A stretch of 64,000 nt of DNA from an uncultured Granulosicoccus sp. (GCA_947499955.1 CANMQI010000019.1:39951-103950), one strand, 5' to 3'. Shown: positions 16,734 through 27,242, counted from the first letter of the stretch. The notes: generated from the sequence alone by a model not told the origin. Translations and numbers: made by a program.

Positions 16734-17867
16734 ATGGTAGGCAACCGTTCCGCTGGAACTTCTCTTTTTGATCTTCTGGCAAGAGCATGGACCTTTGAAG
16801 AAGAGCTCATGCAGACAGAATTCAATCAGGCAGACACGGCCGTGTTCTTCCGCCTGAAATCCGGGAAGCTGGCTCTGGCAAGCAACAAGGATTCAGAAAG
16901 CCCGAAGAGTCGAACACGCATAGAAGCAGACACCGGGCGCACGACGATTCGCCAACGCAAGAATCCGATTCCCGAGGCCAGAGTGCTGCCCCTGATGAGC
17001 AACCCGGCACTGCCTGTCGTGCGCTTCGGCGAGCAGGGCTTCATGGCGGTCGACATCGACGGCATGCCCCACCAGATAACCGCGCAGGGGCAGTGCATCG
17101 AAAAACCTGCCTCGCTGCTCAATGGCAAGATCCTGTCTCTATGCAGTAGCCAGCGAGGCGAGACCCTGGCGATTGCAGGGCCCTCATCCATCAGCATTCA
17201 CAAGACACCAAGCATGCATGTCGTCGCCGAAATCGACATTGACCGACAGGTCGACTGCATGGCCTTCTCCACTGCCGGCAACCTTCTGGCCGTTTACGGC
17301 GAAGGCACTCTGACGCTGATCGATGCTACCGACTCGGCGACCCCCATGCGTCACATCCAGGGTATCGACAAGGCAACGCAGATCAACTGGGACCCATCAG
17401 GCAAGTACCTGTCATGCACATCAGCCAGCCAGGCCTTCTGGATTGTCGACATCAAGTCGGGCACGGTTCAACGGGTCGAGGGCTACCCAGGCCAGGTCAG
17501 TGTTGCCACGTTTTCTGAAGCCGGCAAGGCATTGGTCACCTCCGGCGCATTTCGTGTAGCGGGATGGTCAACCGACGACCTGCCACAGAACGATCAACCC
17601 GGTACACCCTTGACCACCGGCAAGGCCGGCATGGTTGCCATCAACACCGTCGCGGCGCACCCGCTTCGCAGTCTCGTCGCGGTAGGGTATCCCGATGGGC
17701 TCGTGACCATTACCAGTATCGGGACTTCGCAGGAAATGATGGTCCACAAGGAAGACGGCACGGAAGTCAAACAGCTGGCCTGGTCTGATACAGGCGAACA
17801 TCTGACCATCGGATTCAAATCCGGAAAGGCAGCCGTTGTCACCTTTCCCGACAAACTCTTCAAGTAA
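16734..17867 (+). CDS. WD40-like beta-propeller protein of unknown function
   Basis: 377 residues. After about 30 residues of helical N-terminus the sequence breaks into repeats of about 40 residues with WD40-like features: MAFSTAGNLLAVYGEGTLTLID, INWDPSGKYLSCT, FWIVDIKSGTVQRVEG, VAAHPLRSLVAVGYPDGLVTI and LAWSDTGEHLTIGFKSGKAAVV, at least five blades. No signal peptide, so it is cytoplasmic. Such propellers are scaffolds and carry no catalytic signature here. An excellent GGAGGTG ribosome site (16723-16729) precedes the ATG, and the upstream coiled-coil gene ends one base earlier. A scaffold for assembly or regulation of the adjacent monooxygenase is possible but unproven. Confidence 0.75.
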   Translation: MVGNRSAGTSLFDLLARAWTFEEELMQTEFNQADTAVFFRLKSGKLALASNKDSESPKSRTRIEADTGRTTIRQRKNPIPEARVLPLMSNPALPVVRFGEQGFMAVDIDGMPHQITAQGQCIEKPASLLNGKILSLCSSQRGETLAIAGPSSISIHKTPSMHVVAEIDIDRQVDCMAFSTAGNLLAVYGEGTLTLIDATDSATPMRHIQGIDKATQINWDPSGKYLSCTSASQAFWIVDIKSGTVQRVEGYPGQVSVATFSEAGKALVTSGAFRVAGWSTDDLPQNDQPGTPLTTGKAGMVAINTVAAHPLRSLVAVGYPDGLVTITSIGTSQEMMVHKEDGTEVKQLAWSDTGEHLTIGFKSGKAAVVTFPDKLFK

Positions 17868-17891
17868 TCCGAGCAGAACGACGGATCCACG

Positions 17892-17945
17892 CACCAACCA
17901 CACCAACCACACCAACCACACCAACCACACCAACCACACCAACCA
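17892..17945 (+). repeat. six tandem copies of a 9-bp repeat
   Basis: CACCAACCA is repeated six times without mismatch in the 92-bp spacer between the propeller gene and the 60-residue gene, ending just before the AGGAG ribosome site of the latter. The transcript would be an unstructured, G- and U-free leader of 54 bases. Copy number could vary by slippage and alter spacing or translation. Confidence 0.95.
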
Positions 17946-17959
17946 CACAGGAGTAGACC

Positions 17960-18142
17960 ATGAGCGACAAATTGTCCGAAGAGGAAATCAGCAAGGACAA
18001 GTACTTCACCGAGATCTCGCGCATCTCGGAAGAGATGATCAAGGACCATGGCAAGGACTTTGCCATGGGCGCCCTGGTCATGGCTGCCCAGTGGATTGCG
18101 CAAAACCAGGAACCCAAGGCACAGAAAGAGGCGGTTGCCTAA
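17960..18142 (+). CDS. 60-residue helical protein of unknown function
   Basis: 60 residues, MSDKLSEEEISKDKYF at the start, then helices EISRISEEMIKDHG and DFAMGALVMAAQWIAQNQ. Not recognised. ATG 17960 has AGGAG at 17950-17954, seven to eight bases upstream, so translation is well supported despite the small size. The second helix is hydrophobic on one face (ALVMAAQWIA), suggesting dimerisation or partner binding rather than a membrane span. It is preceded by the 9-bp tandem repeat and is third in the plus-strand set with the coiled-coil and propeller genes. Confidence 0.6.
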   Translation: MSDKLSEEEISKDKYFTEISRISEEMIKDHGKDFAMGALVMAAQWIAQNQEPKAQKEAVA

Positions 18143-18442
18143 GGCGCTTATCGTGTCAGTTCCTTGATCTTCCCTGCGTGCAGCAGATGTTTCAGCTCCC
18201 GAAGACGGTTGCCAGCCATTGCACTCCGGTGAGAAGAATCAGATCGGATCAATCCAGGCATGCGTCGGCGAATACGGCCAGTCGCTGCATTCCGGCATGC
18301 TTGACACAAGACTGTTTACATTGCGTTATAAGTGAGATAACCTGATTTTTCGCGTATGGCGATGGGTGATCCTGCTTGTCCGCACCCCAATGTCGAAGCC
18401 AACCCTTGCACGTCAAGTGGTTGAATTTACAGGACAACTATC
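18143..18442. other. 300-bp gap with AT-rich promoter-like stretch
   Basis: No gene seen. A TTGACA at 18301-18306 and TATAAG at 18327-18332 are spaced 20 bp, too wide for a confident sigma70 promoter. GTTAT/ATAAC arms at 18325-18341 form a small inverted repeat. The gene at 18443 probably has its own promoter here. Confidence 0.4.
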
Positions 18443-18925
18443 ATGGTTGACATCATCTCCAGAAAATCCGGCCCGCGACGCGAAGATGTCGAAGCCAGGC
18501 GCACCATCAACAGGAACTGGCCAACGATCAGCCGTCTGGCCGATCAGATCAGCAGCGGCGGCTATTCTCGTTCTCGCAAGGCGCTGGCCGATGCCAACAA
18601 GACGCCTGAGCCGCTTCAATCGAATCTGCATATTGTCGGCGGATCCAGCAAAGAGCTCGAAGCGGAGCCCATGGTCCGTGTCAGCATGAACAACCGAGTC
18701 ATTGTCATGGATGTACGCTCAGGCAAACAGTTGCAGTATCTTGGCGCACTTCGGTTTCAGGGGCAGCAGAAATACTTTGCTCTGGCGACCAGCGGCAATG
18801 ACTTCTTCGCCACGGTTGACGATGAAACCGAACAGAAGCTTGCCGATCTGGATGGGGTCGTCATCGAATCCGACGACGTGCAGGACAAATTCATTCAGGT
18901 GATAAAAAACAGGTTGGACCTGTAG
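18443..18925 (+). CDS. 160-residue protein of unknown function
   Basis: 160 residues, not recognised. ATG 18443 has AGGA eight bases upstream. Residues 1-60 are basic and helical (REDVEARRTINRNW, SRSRKALADANK). Residues 75-160 look like a small alpha/beta domain: RVSMNNRVIVMDVRSGKQLQYL, QQKYFALATSGNDFFATV and a final helix KFIQVIKNRLDL. No signal peptide or membrane helix. It lies 46 bp before the AcoR-type regulator and may share its transcript. It might modulate that regulator or belong with the propeller genes upstream; nothing in the sequence settles which. Confidence 0.65.
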   Translation: MVDIISRKSGPRREDVEARRTINRNWPTISRLADQISSGGYSRSRKALADANKTPEPLQSNLHIVGGSSKELEAEPMVRVSMNNRVIVMDVRSGKQLQYLGALRFQGQQKYFALATSGNDFFATVDDETEQKLADLDGVVIESDDVQDKFIQVIKNRLDL

Positions 18926-18971
18926 CTTCAGACAGGTCTTCTCTTTCCAATGTGTATCAGGCCCACAACCG

Positions 18972-21029
18972 GTGACCACTCCTCCCGACGACATCAGAAA
19001 AATGCGCACAAGCTATTGCAGCGCTCAGAAGCGGCAAGCCGCTTCATCCAGCAGGGAAGCTGAGTATCGCCACTACGAAACCATGCGTGCATGGGAGAGT
19101 TTTGTGGAAGGAGGTCTTGCGAGCGCAGACCTCGAGAAAACGGTTCGAACCGAAATCCTGGCAAGCTGGGCACGATGTTCAATGTCCGGCGTCAGCGCAC
19201 TGGCCGATGCCTCACCCCAGAAAGTCGATGACAACAACATTCATCAGCTGAGGAGGAAGAATCACCACCTGTGTGAAGCGGCAAGAATCGCCTTTGAAAG
19301 ACTGGCACCTCATCTGTCAGGAACCGGCGCCATTCTGATACTGACCGACCGCGATGGCACTGTGGTAGACGTTGTTGGCGACGACCAGACGCTGGACCTG
19401 GGACGGGAAATTCATCTTGAAGTCGGCGGTGTCTGGGATGAGCGGGTCATCGGCACCAATGGTATCGGCACGGCCCTGCGTACCGGCAAGCCGACATACG
19501 TGCATGCCTCGGAACATTTCTGCCAAGGCATACAATCCTGGACCTGCGTCGGTGTTCCCATCATCGATGCCCTGGACCGATCCGTTATCGGCGTCATCGA
19601 CCTGTCCGGTCCTTCCAGCATCCACCAACCCCACAATGTGGCCCTGGTGGTCTCTACCGCCAGAGAAATCGAATTACACCTGGCGCAACGCCAGCGCGAA
19701 GAACATACCACCTTGCTGGAAGAATTCATCGGCAATCCCAGGCGCCATGACAGCAACAGCGTCATCGTTCTGCTCAACAGCGCCGGCAAGGTTGTCTTCA
19801 GCCGAAATACCGAACAACTGGAGCGGGACGGCTTCGGTCGATTCGATACCGGCACACAGCTACTGGACCTCTATCCTGACATGTCGGTGCGTGAACTCGA
19901 GGCCGCCTTGCCACCGACCCTGCCAACCAAGGATATCGACCTCATCAAGGCGGGCGGAGAGACACAGGGAGTCGCGCTGATATTCCACAACCAGCTCGCA
20001 TCACGGTCACTACGCAGCAGCTCGGCAGGCATCTCGATCAAACCGCGAGCCGGCATCCCCGAGGATGATGTCAGGATCGTCGGCGAGTGCCCCCGAATGC
20101 AGGAAGCGATCGAGTTCGCCTACCGCGCGGCAGAAATGAAAGTGCCCGTACTCATCCAGGGTGAGACCGGTGTTGGCAAGGAGATGTTTGCGCGCCTGAT
20201 ACATAGCCACCTCTCCAGCCAGAGCATTCCCTATGTCGTCGTCAATTGCGCTACCTTGTCGCCGGATTCGATAAGAGACGAGTTGTTCGGTCACGCCGCG
20301 GATGCCTACGCCAGCGCCTCCCGCGAAGACAAGCTGGGCAAATTCGAAAAAGCCAACGGCGGCGTGCTCTGCCTTGATGAAGTCGGCGATATGCCACTCG
20401 AGCTGCAAACCTATCTGTTGCGCACGCTGGAACAACGTGCCATCTATCGAGTAGGTTGCGATATCCGGCGGCCCATCGATGTCCAGCACATTGCGATGAC
20501 CAGTCGCAACATTCGCGAAGACATCGTCAACGGTCGATTCCGACAGGATCTGTTCTATCGCATTGGCACCATCGTGATCGAAATCCCCCCGCTACGCGAT
20601 AGAGGGGAAGATCTTGATCTGTTGATCGATTATTTCAACGAGAAACTCTCCCGCAAGTTCGGGCGTGAGGCGTTGAAGTTCGACGCAAGCAGCATCACTG
20701 CCTTCAGGCAGTATCACTGGCCAGGCAATGTTCGCGAGCTACGCAACATCATCGAAAGACTGTGCCTGCTGAATCGGAAGAGCATCGTGTCCGCCTCCGA
20801 CTTGCCCGCAGAGATCAACAACCCCGGTTCAGTCGGCTTTGCGTCCAATACCGAGCCGTCCATGTCACTGCACAAGACAATGGACCTGGACGAGATCGAG
20901 TCAATCGCCATTCAACGCACGATAGACAAGGAAAAGGGCAATCTGTCGAAAGCTGCCGCCACACTCGGCATATCGCGCCCTACCCTGTATCGCAAGATCA
21001 AGGCCTACGGTCTGAACCGCAACGGGTAG
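18972..21029 (+). CDS. AcoR-type enhancer-binding regulator lacking GAFTGA
   Basis: 685 residues. The N-terminus has EILASWARCSMSGV, typical of AcoR-family activators, then a GAF-like sensor (about 100-240). The AAA+ domain has Walker A GETGVGKE (397-404), Walker B LCLDEVGD (466-473) and the sensor stretch RFRQDLFYRIG. A Fis-type HTH ends the protein (AATLGISRPTLYRKIKAYGL). The loop that should read GAFTGA reads DAYASA (444-449); this loop normally contacts sigma54. AcoR/MimR-type proteins activate acetoin and acetone/propane monooxygenase genes, so control of the neighbouring prm operon is likely. The start is uncertain: GTG 18972, ATG 19002 or ATG 19083, none with a strong ribosome site. 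Confidence 0.9.
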   Translation: MTTPPDDIRKMRTSYCSAQKRQAASSSREAEYRHYETMRAWESFVEGGLASADLEKTVRTEILASWARCSMSGVSALADASPQKVDDNNIHQLRRKNHHLCEAARIAFERLAPHLSGTGAILILTDRDGTVVDVVGDDQTLDLGREIHLEVGGVWDERVIGTNGIGTALRTGKPTYVHASEHFCQGIQSWTCVGVPIIDALDRSVIGVIDLSGPSSIHQPHNVALVVSTAREIELHLAQRQREEHTTLLEEFIGNPRRHDSNSVIVLLNSAGKVVFSRNTEQLERDGFGRFDTGTQLLDLYPDMSVRELEAALPPTLPTKDIDLIKAGGETQGVALIFHNQLASRSLRSSSAGISIKPRAGIPEDDVRIVGECPRMQEAIEFAYRAAEMKVPVLIQGETGVGKEMFARLIHSHLSSQSIPYVVVNCATLSPDSIRDELFGHAADAYASASREDKLGKFEKANGGVLCLDEVGDMPLELQTYLLRTLEQRAIYRVGCDIRRPIDVQHIAMTSRNIREDIVNGRFRQDLFYRIGTIVIEIPPLRDRGEDLDLLIDYFNEKLSRKFGREALKFDASSITAFRQYHWPGNVRELRNIIERLCLLNRKSIVSASDLPAEINNPGSVGFASNTEPSMSLHKTMDLDEIESIAIQRTIDKEKGNLSKAAATLGISRPTLYRKIKAYGLNRNG

Positions 21030-21234
21030 TGGCTCAATCGGGGTGATACTCGGAGTCTGCGTGCGCCTGCCCGACAAGGCGACCCGACGAAAACGCTCTG
21101 GAGTGTGACGCGGAGGCGCAGCGCAGGTGGACGGGCGCCCCGGACAGCTCATCTGGCCATCCTGCATAGTCGACAGCGGTGCAGCTTCTGGCTAGAGTAT
21201 CAAGCTGCCAAGGGTCGAGAGGGACAGCAGGACA

Positions 21235-22353
21235 ATGAGTGACAAGACAGCGTTTGTCTGGGATGAGAAGTGTTTCTGGCATTCTGGAGGCAACTACGCC
21301 TTGCTGGCGCCGGTAGGCGGACTGGTGCAACCCATGGTTGCCGGTGGCCTGCCGGAAGCCCCCGAGACCAAGCGCCGATTGAAGAACCTGATGGATGTCA
21401 CCGGGCTCTCCAGTGAACTGGCGATGATGAGTGCAGAACCCGCCTCCATGGAAGACCTGCTGCGCGTGCATCCCGCCAGCTATCTCGATGCATTCAAGGA
21501 AATGTCGGACAACGGTGGCGGTGAGCTGGGATTGCGTACACCCTTCGGCCCCGGTGCATTCGAGATAGCCAGTCTGTCTGCCGGCCTGGTTTGCCAGGCA
21601 CTTGAAAGCGTACTGCGCGGCGAGGCCCGTAATGCCTACGCCCTGTCTCGGCCACCGGGCCATCACTGCCTGCCGGATCACCCTAACGGGTTCTGTCTGC
21701 TGGCCAATATCGCCATTGCCATTGAACGGGCCAGGTCAGCGGGACTCGGCAAACGCTTCGCGGTGGTTGACTGGGATGTACACCATGGCAACGGCACTGA
21801 AGCCATTTTCCTGGAGCGTGACGATGTACTGAGCATATCCATTCATCAGGATCGTTGCTATCCCCATGACACCGGCAAGACCGACAATATCGGCAAGGGT
21901 ACTGGCAAGGGCTTCAACATGAACATCCCTCTGCCTCCCGGCTGCGGACACAAGGCCTATCTGGATGTCATGGAGCGCCTCGTGATACCAAGACTTCAGC
22001 AGTACGATGCTGACGTCGTCATCATCGCCTGTGGCTTTGACGCGGCAGGTTTCGACCCACTGGCACGCATGATGTGTTCAGCCGAGACCTACCAACTCAT
22101 GACCCGGCAGATCATGGCGGTCACTGACGGACGCCTGGTGGCCGCCCATGAAGGTGGATACTCGGAAGTGTATGTTCCCTTCTGCGGCCATGCCATGCTG
22201 GAGGAAATGTCCGGCACCGATATTCGGGCTGCAGATCCCTTGTACAATCGTGTCACTTCACAACAGCCCGATGAACATGTCGACGCTTTTCACCGAGGTG
22301 TGGTCGACAGGATACGCGATGAGCTTCGGTCGTTCGGCGCGTTTGCTGAGTGA
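21235..22353 (+). CDS. histone-deacetylase-family amidohydrolase
   Basis: 372 residues with the HDAC/acetylpolyamine amidohydrolase fold. Zinc and catalytic motifs are intact: RPPGHHC, VVDWDVHHGNG, SISIHQD, CGFDAAG and the late catalytic-Tyr motif HEGGYSE. Bacterial members remove acetyl groups from acetylpolyamines or other small amides; AcuC acts on acetyl-CoA synthetase. The N-terminal FVWDEKCFWHSGG matches class-II HDAC-like (HdaH) proteins rather than AcuC. Its stop overlaps the start of the flavin amine oxidase gene (GTGA), suggesting a two-step use of an acetylated amine. No signal peptide, so cytoplasmic. Confidence 0.92.
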   Translation: MSDKTAFVWDEKCFWHSGGNYALLAPVGGLVQPMVAGGLPEAPETKRRLKNLMDVTGLSSELAMMSAEPASMEDLLRVHPASYLDAFKEMSDNGGGELGLRTPFGPGAFEIASLSAGLVCQALESVLRGEARNAYALSRPPGHHCLPDHPNGFCLLANIAIAIERARSAGLGKRFAVVDWDVHHGNGTEAIFLERDDVLSISIHQDRCYPHDTGKTDNIGKGTGKGFNMNIPLPPGCGHKAYLDVMERLVIPRLQQYDADVVIIACGFDAAGFDPLARMMCSAETYQLMTRQIMAVTDGRLVAAHEGGYSEVYVPFCGHAMLEEMSGTDIRAADPLYNRVTSQQPDEHVDAFHRGVVDRIRDELRSFGAFAE

Positions 22354-23459
22354 CAACGACCTCCGGACACATGACTGTGACAGACTCATCCGTGATCATT
22401 GTCGGTGGTGGCCTCAGTGGGCTGTGTGCCGGCTTCAGACTGCACCAGCTCGACATCCCCTTTCGATTGTTCGAAGCCAGAGCGCGGCTGGGTGGTCGCA
22501 TACTCGCCACTGACGACACCCATATCGATCTCGGCCCCTCCTGGTTCTGGCCCGGCCAACGCCAGATTGCAGCATTGATCGAAGAACTCGGTCTGCAGGA
22601 GAGTATCTACCCACAAGCCAGTTCGGGTTTATCCGTCATGGAATATGGCGACGGCTCCTTGCAGACGAGCCAGGGCGGCGCCTCCATGGCTGGATCAAAC
22701 CGGCTGGACGGTGGCATGCAATGCTTGATTGACGCCTTGGCCGACCTCTTGCCCACGGACTGTGTACAACTCTCATCGGCAGTCCAGCGTATCGAACAGA
22801 CCCCTGATGGCATTGCAGCCAGCATCGAGCACGCTGGCATGGAAACGACAATACAAGGCCAATGCATCATTCTGGCATTGCCCCCGCGTGTGCTTGCCCA
22901 GTCCATCGAGTTCCACCCTGGCCTGCCCAGCAAGGAGGGGCAGCTACTCGAACAGATCCCCACCTGGATGGCGGGTCAATGCAAATTCATCGCCGAGTAC
23001 CGCAATGCCTTCTGGCTGGCCGACGGCTTATCCGGTGACGGCTTCAGCCAGCTGGGACCCCTGGGTGAAATTCACGATGCCTCCCCTCGAGTCGGCGGTA
23101 CGCATGCGCTGTTCGGCTTTGTCGGCATACCGCCCGGGCAGCGCCGGGGTCAAGACGACGCACTGAAACAGGCAGCGCTCCAGCAACTGACCCGAATGTT
23201 CGGCAAGGCCGCTGCCGAGCCGCTTGCCGTACACCTGAAGGACTGGGCATTCGATGAGCGAACGGCCACGGCATACGATCGCAGCCCCGATGCCCCACGT
23301 GGTCACGGTCGCCCCACCCTAAGCAGTGAGTGGGACAACCGCGTGCTGTGGGCAGGCACCGAGACCGCTGGCCTGACAGATCATTCGAACGGCTATCTGG
23401 AAGGCGCTGTGGAAGCGGGCAATCGAGTCGCCGCCCTGGTGAACAAACTGCGCTCATAA
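22350..23459 (+). CDS. FAD-dependent amine oxidase
   Basis: 369 residues. The N-terminal dinucleotide loop is VIIVGGGLSGLCAGFRL followed by FEARARLGGRI, and the C-terminal FAD signature is VLWAGTETAGLTDHSNGYLEGAV, the layout of flavin monoamine/polyamine oxidases. It is shorter than eukaryotic MAO and has no membrane anchor. The GTG at 22350 overlaps the stop of the upstream amidohydrolase; ATG 22371 is an alternative start giving MTVTDSSVIIVGGG. Likely reaction: oxidation of a primary or secondary amine to aldehyde with H2O2 and release of ammonia or amine. Substrate not deducible, but a deacetylated polyamine is a sensible candidate. Confidence 0.88.
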   Translation: MTTTSGHMTVTDSSVIIVGGGLSGLCAGFRLHQLDIPFRLFEARARLGGRILATDDTHIDLGPSWFWPGQRQIAALIEELGLQESIYPQASSGLSVMEYGDGSLQTSQGGASMAGSNRLDGGMQCLIDALADLLPTDCVQLSSAVQRIEQTPDGIAASIEHAGMETTIQGQCIILALPPRVLAQSIEFHPGLPSKEGQLLEQIPTWMAGQCKFIAEYRNAFWLADGLSGDGFSQLGPLGEIHDASPRVGGTHALFGFVGIPPGQRRGQDDALKQAALQQLTRMFGKAAAEPLAVHLKDWAFDERTATAYDRSPDAPRGHGRPTLSSEWDNRVLWAGTETAGLTDHSNGYLEGAVEAGNRVAALVNKLRS

Positions 23460-23489
23460 GCCTGCAGGCCGCAACTCGCGCAGCAGGAC

Positions 23490-24476
<987 letters not shown>

Positions 24477-26630
24477 TCAGAGTGAACAGGAAACACAGCC
24501 CTGCACCTCGGTCCCTTCCAGGGCCAGTTGGCGCAGACGAACGTAATAGAGAGTCTTGATCCCCTGCTTCCAGGCATGAATCTGCGCACGATTGATATCA
24601 CGCGTGGTCGCCGTGTCCTTGAAGAACAGGGTCAGCGACAAGCCCTGGTCGACATGGCGAGTCGCCGCCGCATAGGTGTCTATGATGGCCTCCGGCCCGA
24701 TGTCGTAGGCATCCCGGTAATACGCCATGTTCTCGTTGTTCATATAGGGTGCCGGATAGTAGACTCGCCCCAGCTTGCCTTCCTTGCGTATCTCGATGCG
24801 CGAGGTGATCGGATGGATCGACGAGGTGGAATTGTTGATGTAGCTGATGGATCCGGTCGGGGGTACGGCTTGCAGATTTCGATTGTAGAGACCACCTTGC
24901 ATGATGGACTCTCTCAACGCCTGCCATTGCTCGACGCCGGGTATCTCGATACCCGCTGTCTCGAACAACTCACGAACACGAGCCGTTGCCGGGACAAACT
25001 CCCCCGTCACGTAGTCATTGAAGAAGGAGCCATCCGCATAGCGTGACTGCTCGAATCCGGCAAAGCTTTCACCCTTCTCCCGTGCCAGCGCGTGCGAGGC
25101 TCGCAGGCAGTGATACAACACGGTACAGAAATAGATATTGGTAAAATCGATACCCTCCTTACTGCCATAATGAATGTGCTCGCGCGCCAGATAACCGTGC
25201 AGGTTCATCTGGCCCAGACCAATGGCATGACTTTCATCATTTCCGCGGCGCACCGAGGGCACACTGTCAATCGCACTCATCTCGGACACGGCACTCAGTG
25301 CCAGTATGGCCGTGGCGACGCTCTCCCCAAGCCTGCCGCCGTCCATGACCCTGGCAATATTCAGACTACCCAGATTGCAGGAGATATCACTGCCCAGATG
25401 CTGGTAACTCAGATCATCATTGAACGTCGATGCTTCATTGACCTGCAGAATCTCGGAACACAGATTGGACATGGAAATACGCCCTTGCACAGGATTCGCC
25501 CGGTTGGCCGTATCCTCGAACAGGATATAGGGGTAGCCACTTTCGAACTGTATCTCGGCAATGCTCTGGAAAAGCTGGCGCGCATTGATCTTGCGTTTTC
25601 GTATCCGCGGATCATTCACCATATCGTGATAATGCTCAGTGACGGACAGGTCGGCCAGTGGCTTGCCGTAGACAATCTGTACATCATGCGGCGAGAACAG
25701 GTACATGTCCTCGTTCCTGCGCGCCAGCTCGAAGGTGATATCCGGGATGACCACACCGAGCGACAGGGTCTTGATGCGGATTTTCTCGTCGGCGTTCTCG
25801 CGCTTGCTATCCAGGAATCTCAGGATATCCGGGTGATGTGCATTCAGATAGACCGCACCAGCTCCCTGTCGGGCGCCCAGCTGATTGGCATAGGAGAAGC
25901 TGTCTTCCAGCAGCTTCATGACAGGAATGACGCCGGATGACTGATTTTCAATACCCTTGATGGGGGCACCCTGTTCACGAATATTCGTCAACAGCAGCGC
26001 CACCCCGCCACCGCGCCTGGACAACTGCAATGCCGAATTGATGCCGCGTCCGATGCTCTCCATAGTGTCTTCCAGACGCAGCAGGAAGCAGGAAATCAGC
26101 TCGCCTCGCTGCGCCTTGCCGGCGTTCAGAAACGTCGGTGTCGCCGGCTGGAAACGACCACTGAGAATCTCTTCCATCAGACGCATCGCAAAGCCTTCAT
26201 CACCGCGCGCCAGCGACAGGGATACCATGACGACACGATCCTCGAAGCGTTCCAGATAGCGAGCGCCGTCACGCGTGGTCAGCGTATAGGAGGTGTAGTA
26301 CTTGAATGCACCCAGAAAGGTGGGGAAGCGAAACTTGTGGGCAAACGCGGCTTGCCATATCTGTTGCAGAAACCCGGCCGAATACGCCTCCAGCACTGCC
26401 GCCTCGTAATACCCTTCCTCCACCAGGTAGTGCAGCTTCTCCTCCAGCGAATGGAAGAACACGGTGTTCCGATTGACGTGCTGCAGGAAATACTGCCGCG
26501 CCGCCTGCCGATCGGCATCGAACTGTATGCGTCCCTCATCGTCATAGAGGTTCAGCATGGCGTTCAATGCATGGTAGTCCAGTGGTGGAGCATCGCTCTT
26601 CACCGTTCGTCCGAGTATGGCTGTGTCCAA
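24477..26630 (-). CDS. nrdE: class Ib ribonucleotide reductase alpha subunit NrdE
   Basis: 717 residues, the usual NrdE length. It begins with the substrate and short N-domain ([13 protein letters not shown]), contains [18 protein letters not shown] (first active-site Cys), SNLCSEILQ and the [18 protein letters not shown] segment, and ends with the redox pair C-x2-C in GCVSCSL. No N-terminal ATP cone, as expected for class Ib. It catalyses reduction of ribonucleoside diphosphates with NrdF radical and NrdH electrons. Its start overlaps the end of nrdI by 31 bp, indicating translational coupling. Confidence 0.96.
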   Translation of the reverse strand: MDTAILGRTVKSDAPPLDYHALNAMLNLYDDEGRIQFDADRQAARQYFLQHVNRNTVFFHSLEEKLHYLVEEGYYEAAVLEAYSAGFLQQIWQAAFAHKFRFPTFLGAFKYYTSYTLTTRDGARYLERFEDRVVMVSLSLARGDEGFAMRLMEEILSGRFQPATPTFLNAGKAQRGELISCFLLRLEDTMESIGRGINSALQLSRRGGGVALLLTNIREQGAPIKGIENQSSGVIPVMKLLEDSFSYANQLGARQGAGAVYLNAHHPDILRFLDSKRENADEKIRIKTLSLGVVIPDITFELARRNEDMYLFSPHDVQIVYGKPLADLSVTEHYHDMVNDPRIRKRKINARQLFQSIAEIQFESGYPYILFEDTANRANPVQGRISMSNLCSEILQVNEASTFNDDLSYQHLGSDISCNLGSLNIARVMDGGRLGESVATAILALSAVSEMSAIDSVPSVRRGNDESHAIGLGQMNLHGYLAREHIHYGSKEGIDFTNIYFCTVLYHCLRASHALAREKGESFAGFEQSRYADGSFFNDYVTGEFVPATARVRELFETAGIEIPGVEQWQALRESIMQGGLYNRNLQAVPPTGSISYINNSTSSIHPITSRIEIRKEGKLGRVYYPAPYMNNENMAYYRDAYDIGPEAIIDTYAAATRHVDQGLSLTLFFKDTATTRDINRAQIHAWKQGIKTLYYVRLRQLALEGTEVQGCVSCSL

Positions 26631-27016
26631 AAGCGTTCGAGTCCCTGTCTGACCAGTTGAATGTCGGTAGGAGTGCCTGCCAGCTCGAATTTATACAAGA
26701 CTGGCACATTGCACTTGCGAGCGATGACATCCCCAGCCAGAGCAAATGTTGCCCCGAAACTGCGATTGCCCGCCGCGATGACGCCACGCAACTGCTGGCG
26801 AATTTCCGGTTTGTTGAGCGCACGGATCACCGGCCCGGGAACAGCACCGCGTCCCTTGCCATCGGCAAAGGTGGGGCAGATGAGCACGAAGGGTGAATCC
26901 ATGGCAGGCACAGGCGCGTCAACAGCTACCGGCAATCGCGTTGCCGGCAGGTTCAGCTTGCCGATGAAGCGTTCTGTGTTGCCTGATGCGCTGGAGTAGT
27001 AGAGCAGCGCGCTCAA
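26600..27016 (-). CDS. nrdI: NrdI flavodoxin-like activator
   Basis: About 138 residues from an inferred TTG start at 27016, five bases after the nrdH stop. No ATG gives the family N-terminus, and [16 protein letters not shown] is the expected FMN-binding first loop. Later family marks are [18 protein letters not shown] and [11 protein letters not shown]. NrdI supplies the oxidant that assembles the manganese-tyrosyl cofactor of NrdF. A longer frame exists upstream but runs through nrdH and lacks similarity. Translation likely depends on coupling to nrdH, since no clear ribosome site is present. Confidence 0.9.
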   Translation of the reverse strand: MSALLYYSSASGNTERFIGKLNLPATRLPVAVDAPVPAMDSPFVLICPTFADGKGRGAVPGPVIRALNKPEIRQQLRGVIAAGNRSFGATFALAGDVIARKCNVPVLYKFELAGTPTDIQLVRQGLERFWTQPYSDER

Positions 27017-27020
27017 TGAC

Positions 27021-27242
27021 TTACACCAGGGTATTGATCTTGTCCGGCCGGAAACCGGCCCAGTGACTCTCACCCGCGACGACCACCGGTGCCTGTCGGT
27101 AGCCGAGTGCCTGTACCCTCTCGAACGCGGCGTCATCCACTGTCAGATCGACAACCTTGAATGACAGGCCCTTGGCCAGCAAGGCACGCGTGGTCGCCGT
27201 GCATTGCACGCATGCAGGCTTGGAATATACGGTGATGCTCAT
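27021..27242 (-). CDS. nrdH: NrdH glutaredoxin-like protein
   Basis: 73 residues, MSITVYSKPACVQCTATTRAL, with the characteristic CVQC redox site and the C-terminal WAGFRPDKINTL that typifies NrdH. It transfers electrons from thioredoxin reductase to NrdE. ATG 27242 has a purine-rich GGGGACGAAGAGAC leader. First gene of nrdHIEF; the 100-bp leader between it and the cobalamin riboswitch provides room for expression-platform control. Confidence 0.94.
   Translation of the reverse strand: MSITVYSKPACVQCTATTRALLAKGLSFKVVDLTVDDAAFERVQALGYRQAPVVVAGESHWAGFRPDKINTLV

Noticed and set aside
17892..17945. Possible CRISPR array
   Set aside because: The units are 9 bp with no spacers and no cas gene nearby.
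17568..18117. Minus-strand frames rich in Trp, Cys and Gly across the 9-bp repeats
   Set aside because: Their periodic composition is just the complement of CACCAACCA; they also run through the propeller gene.
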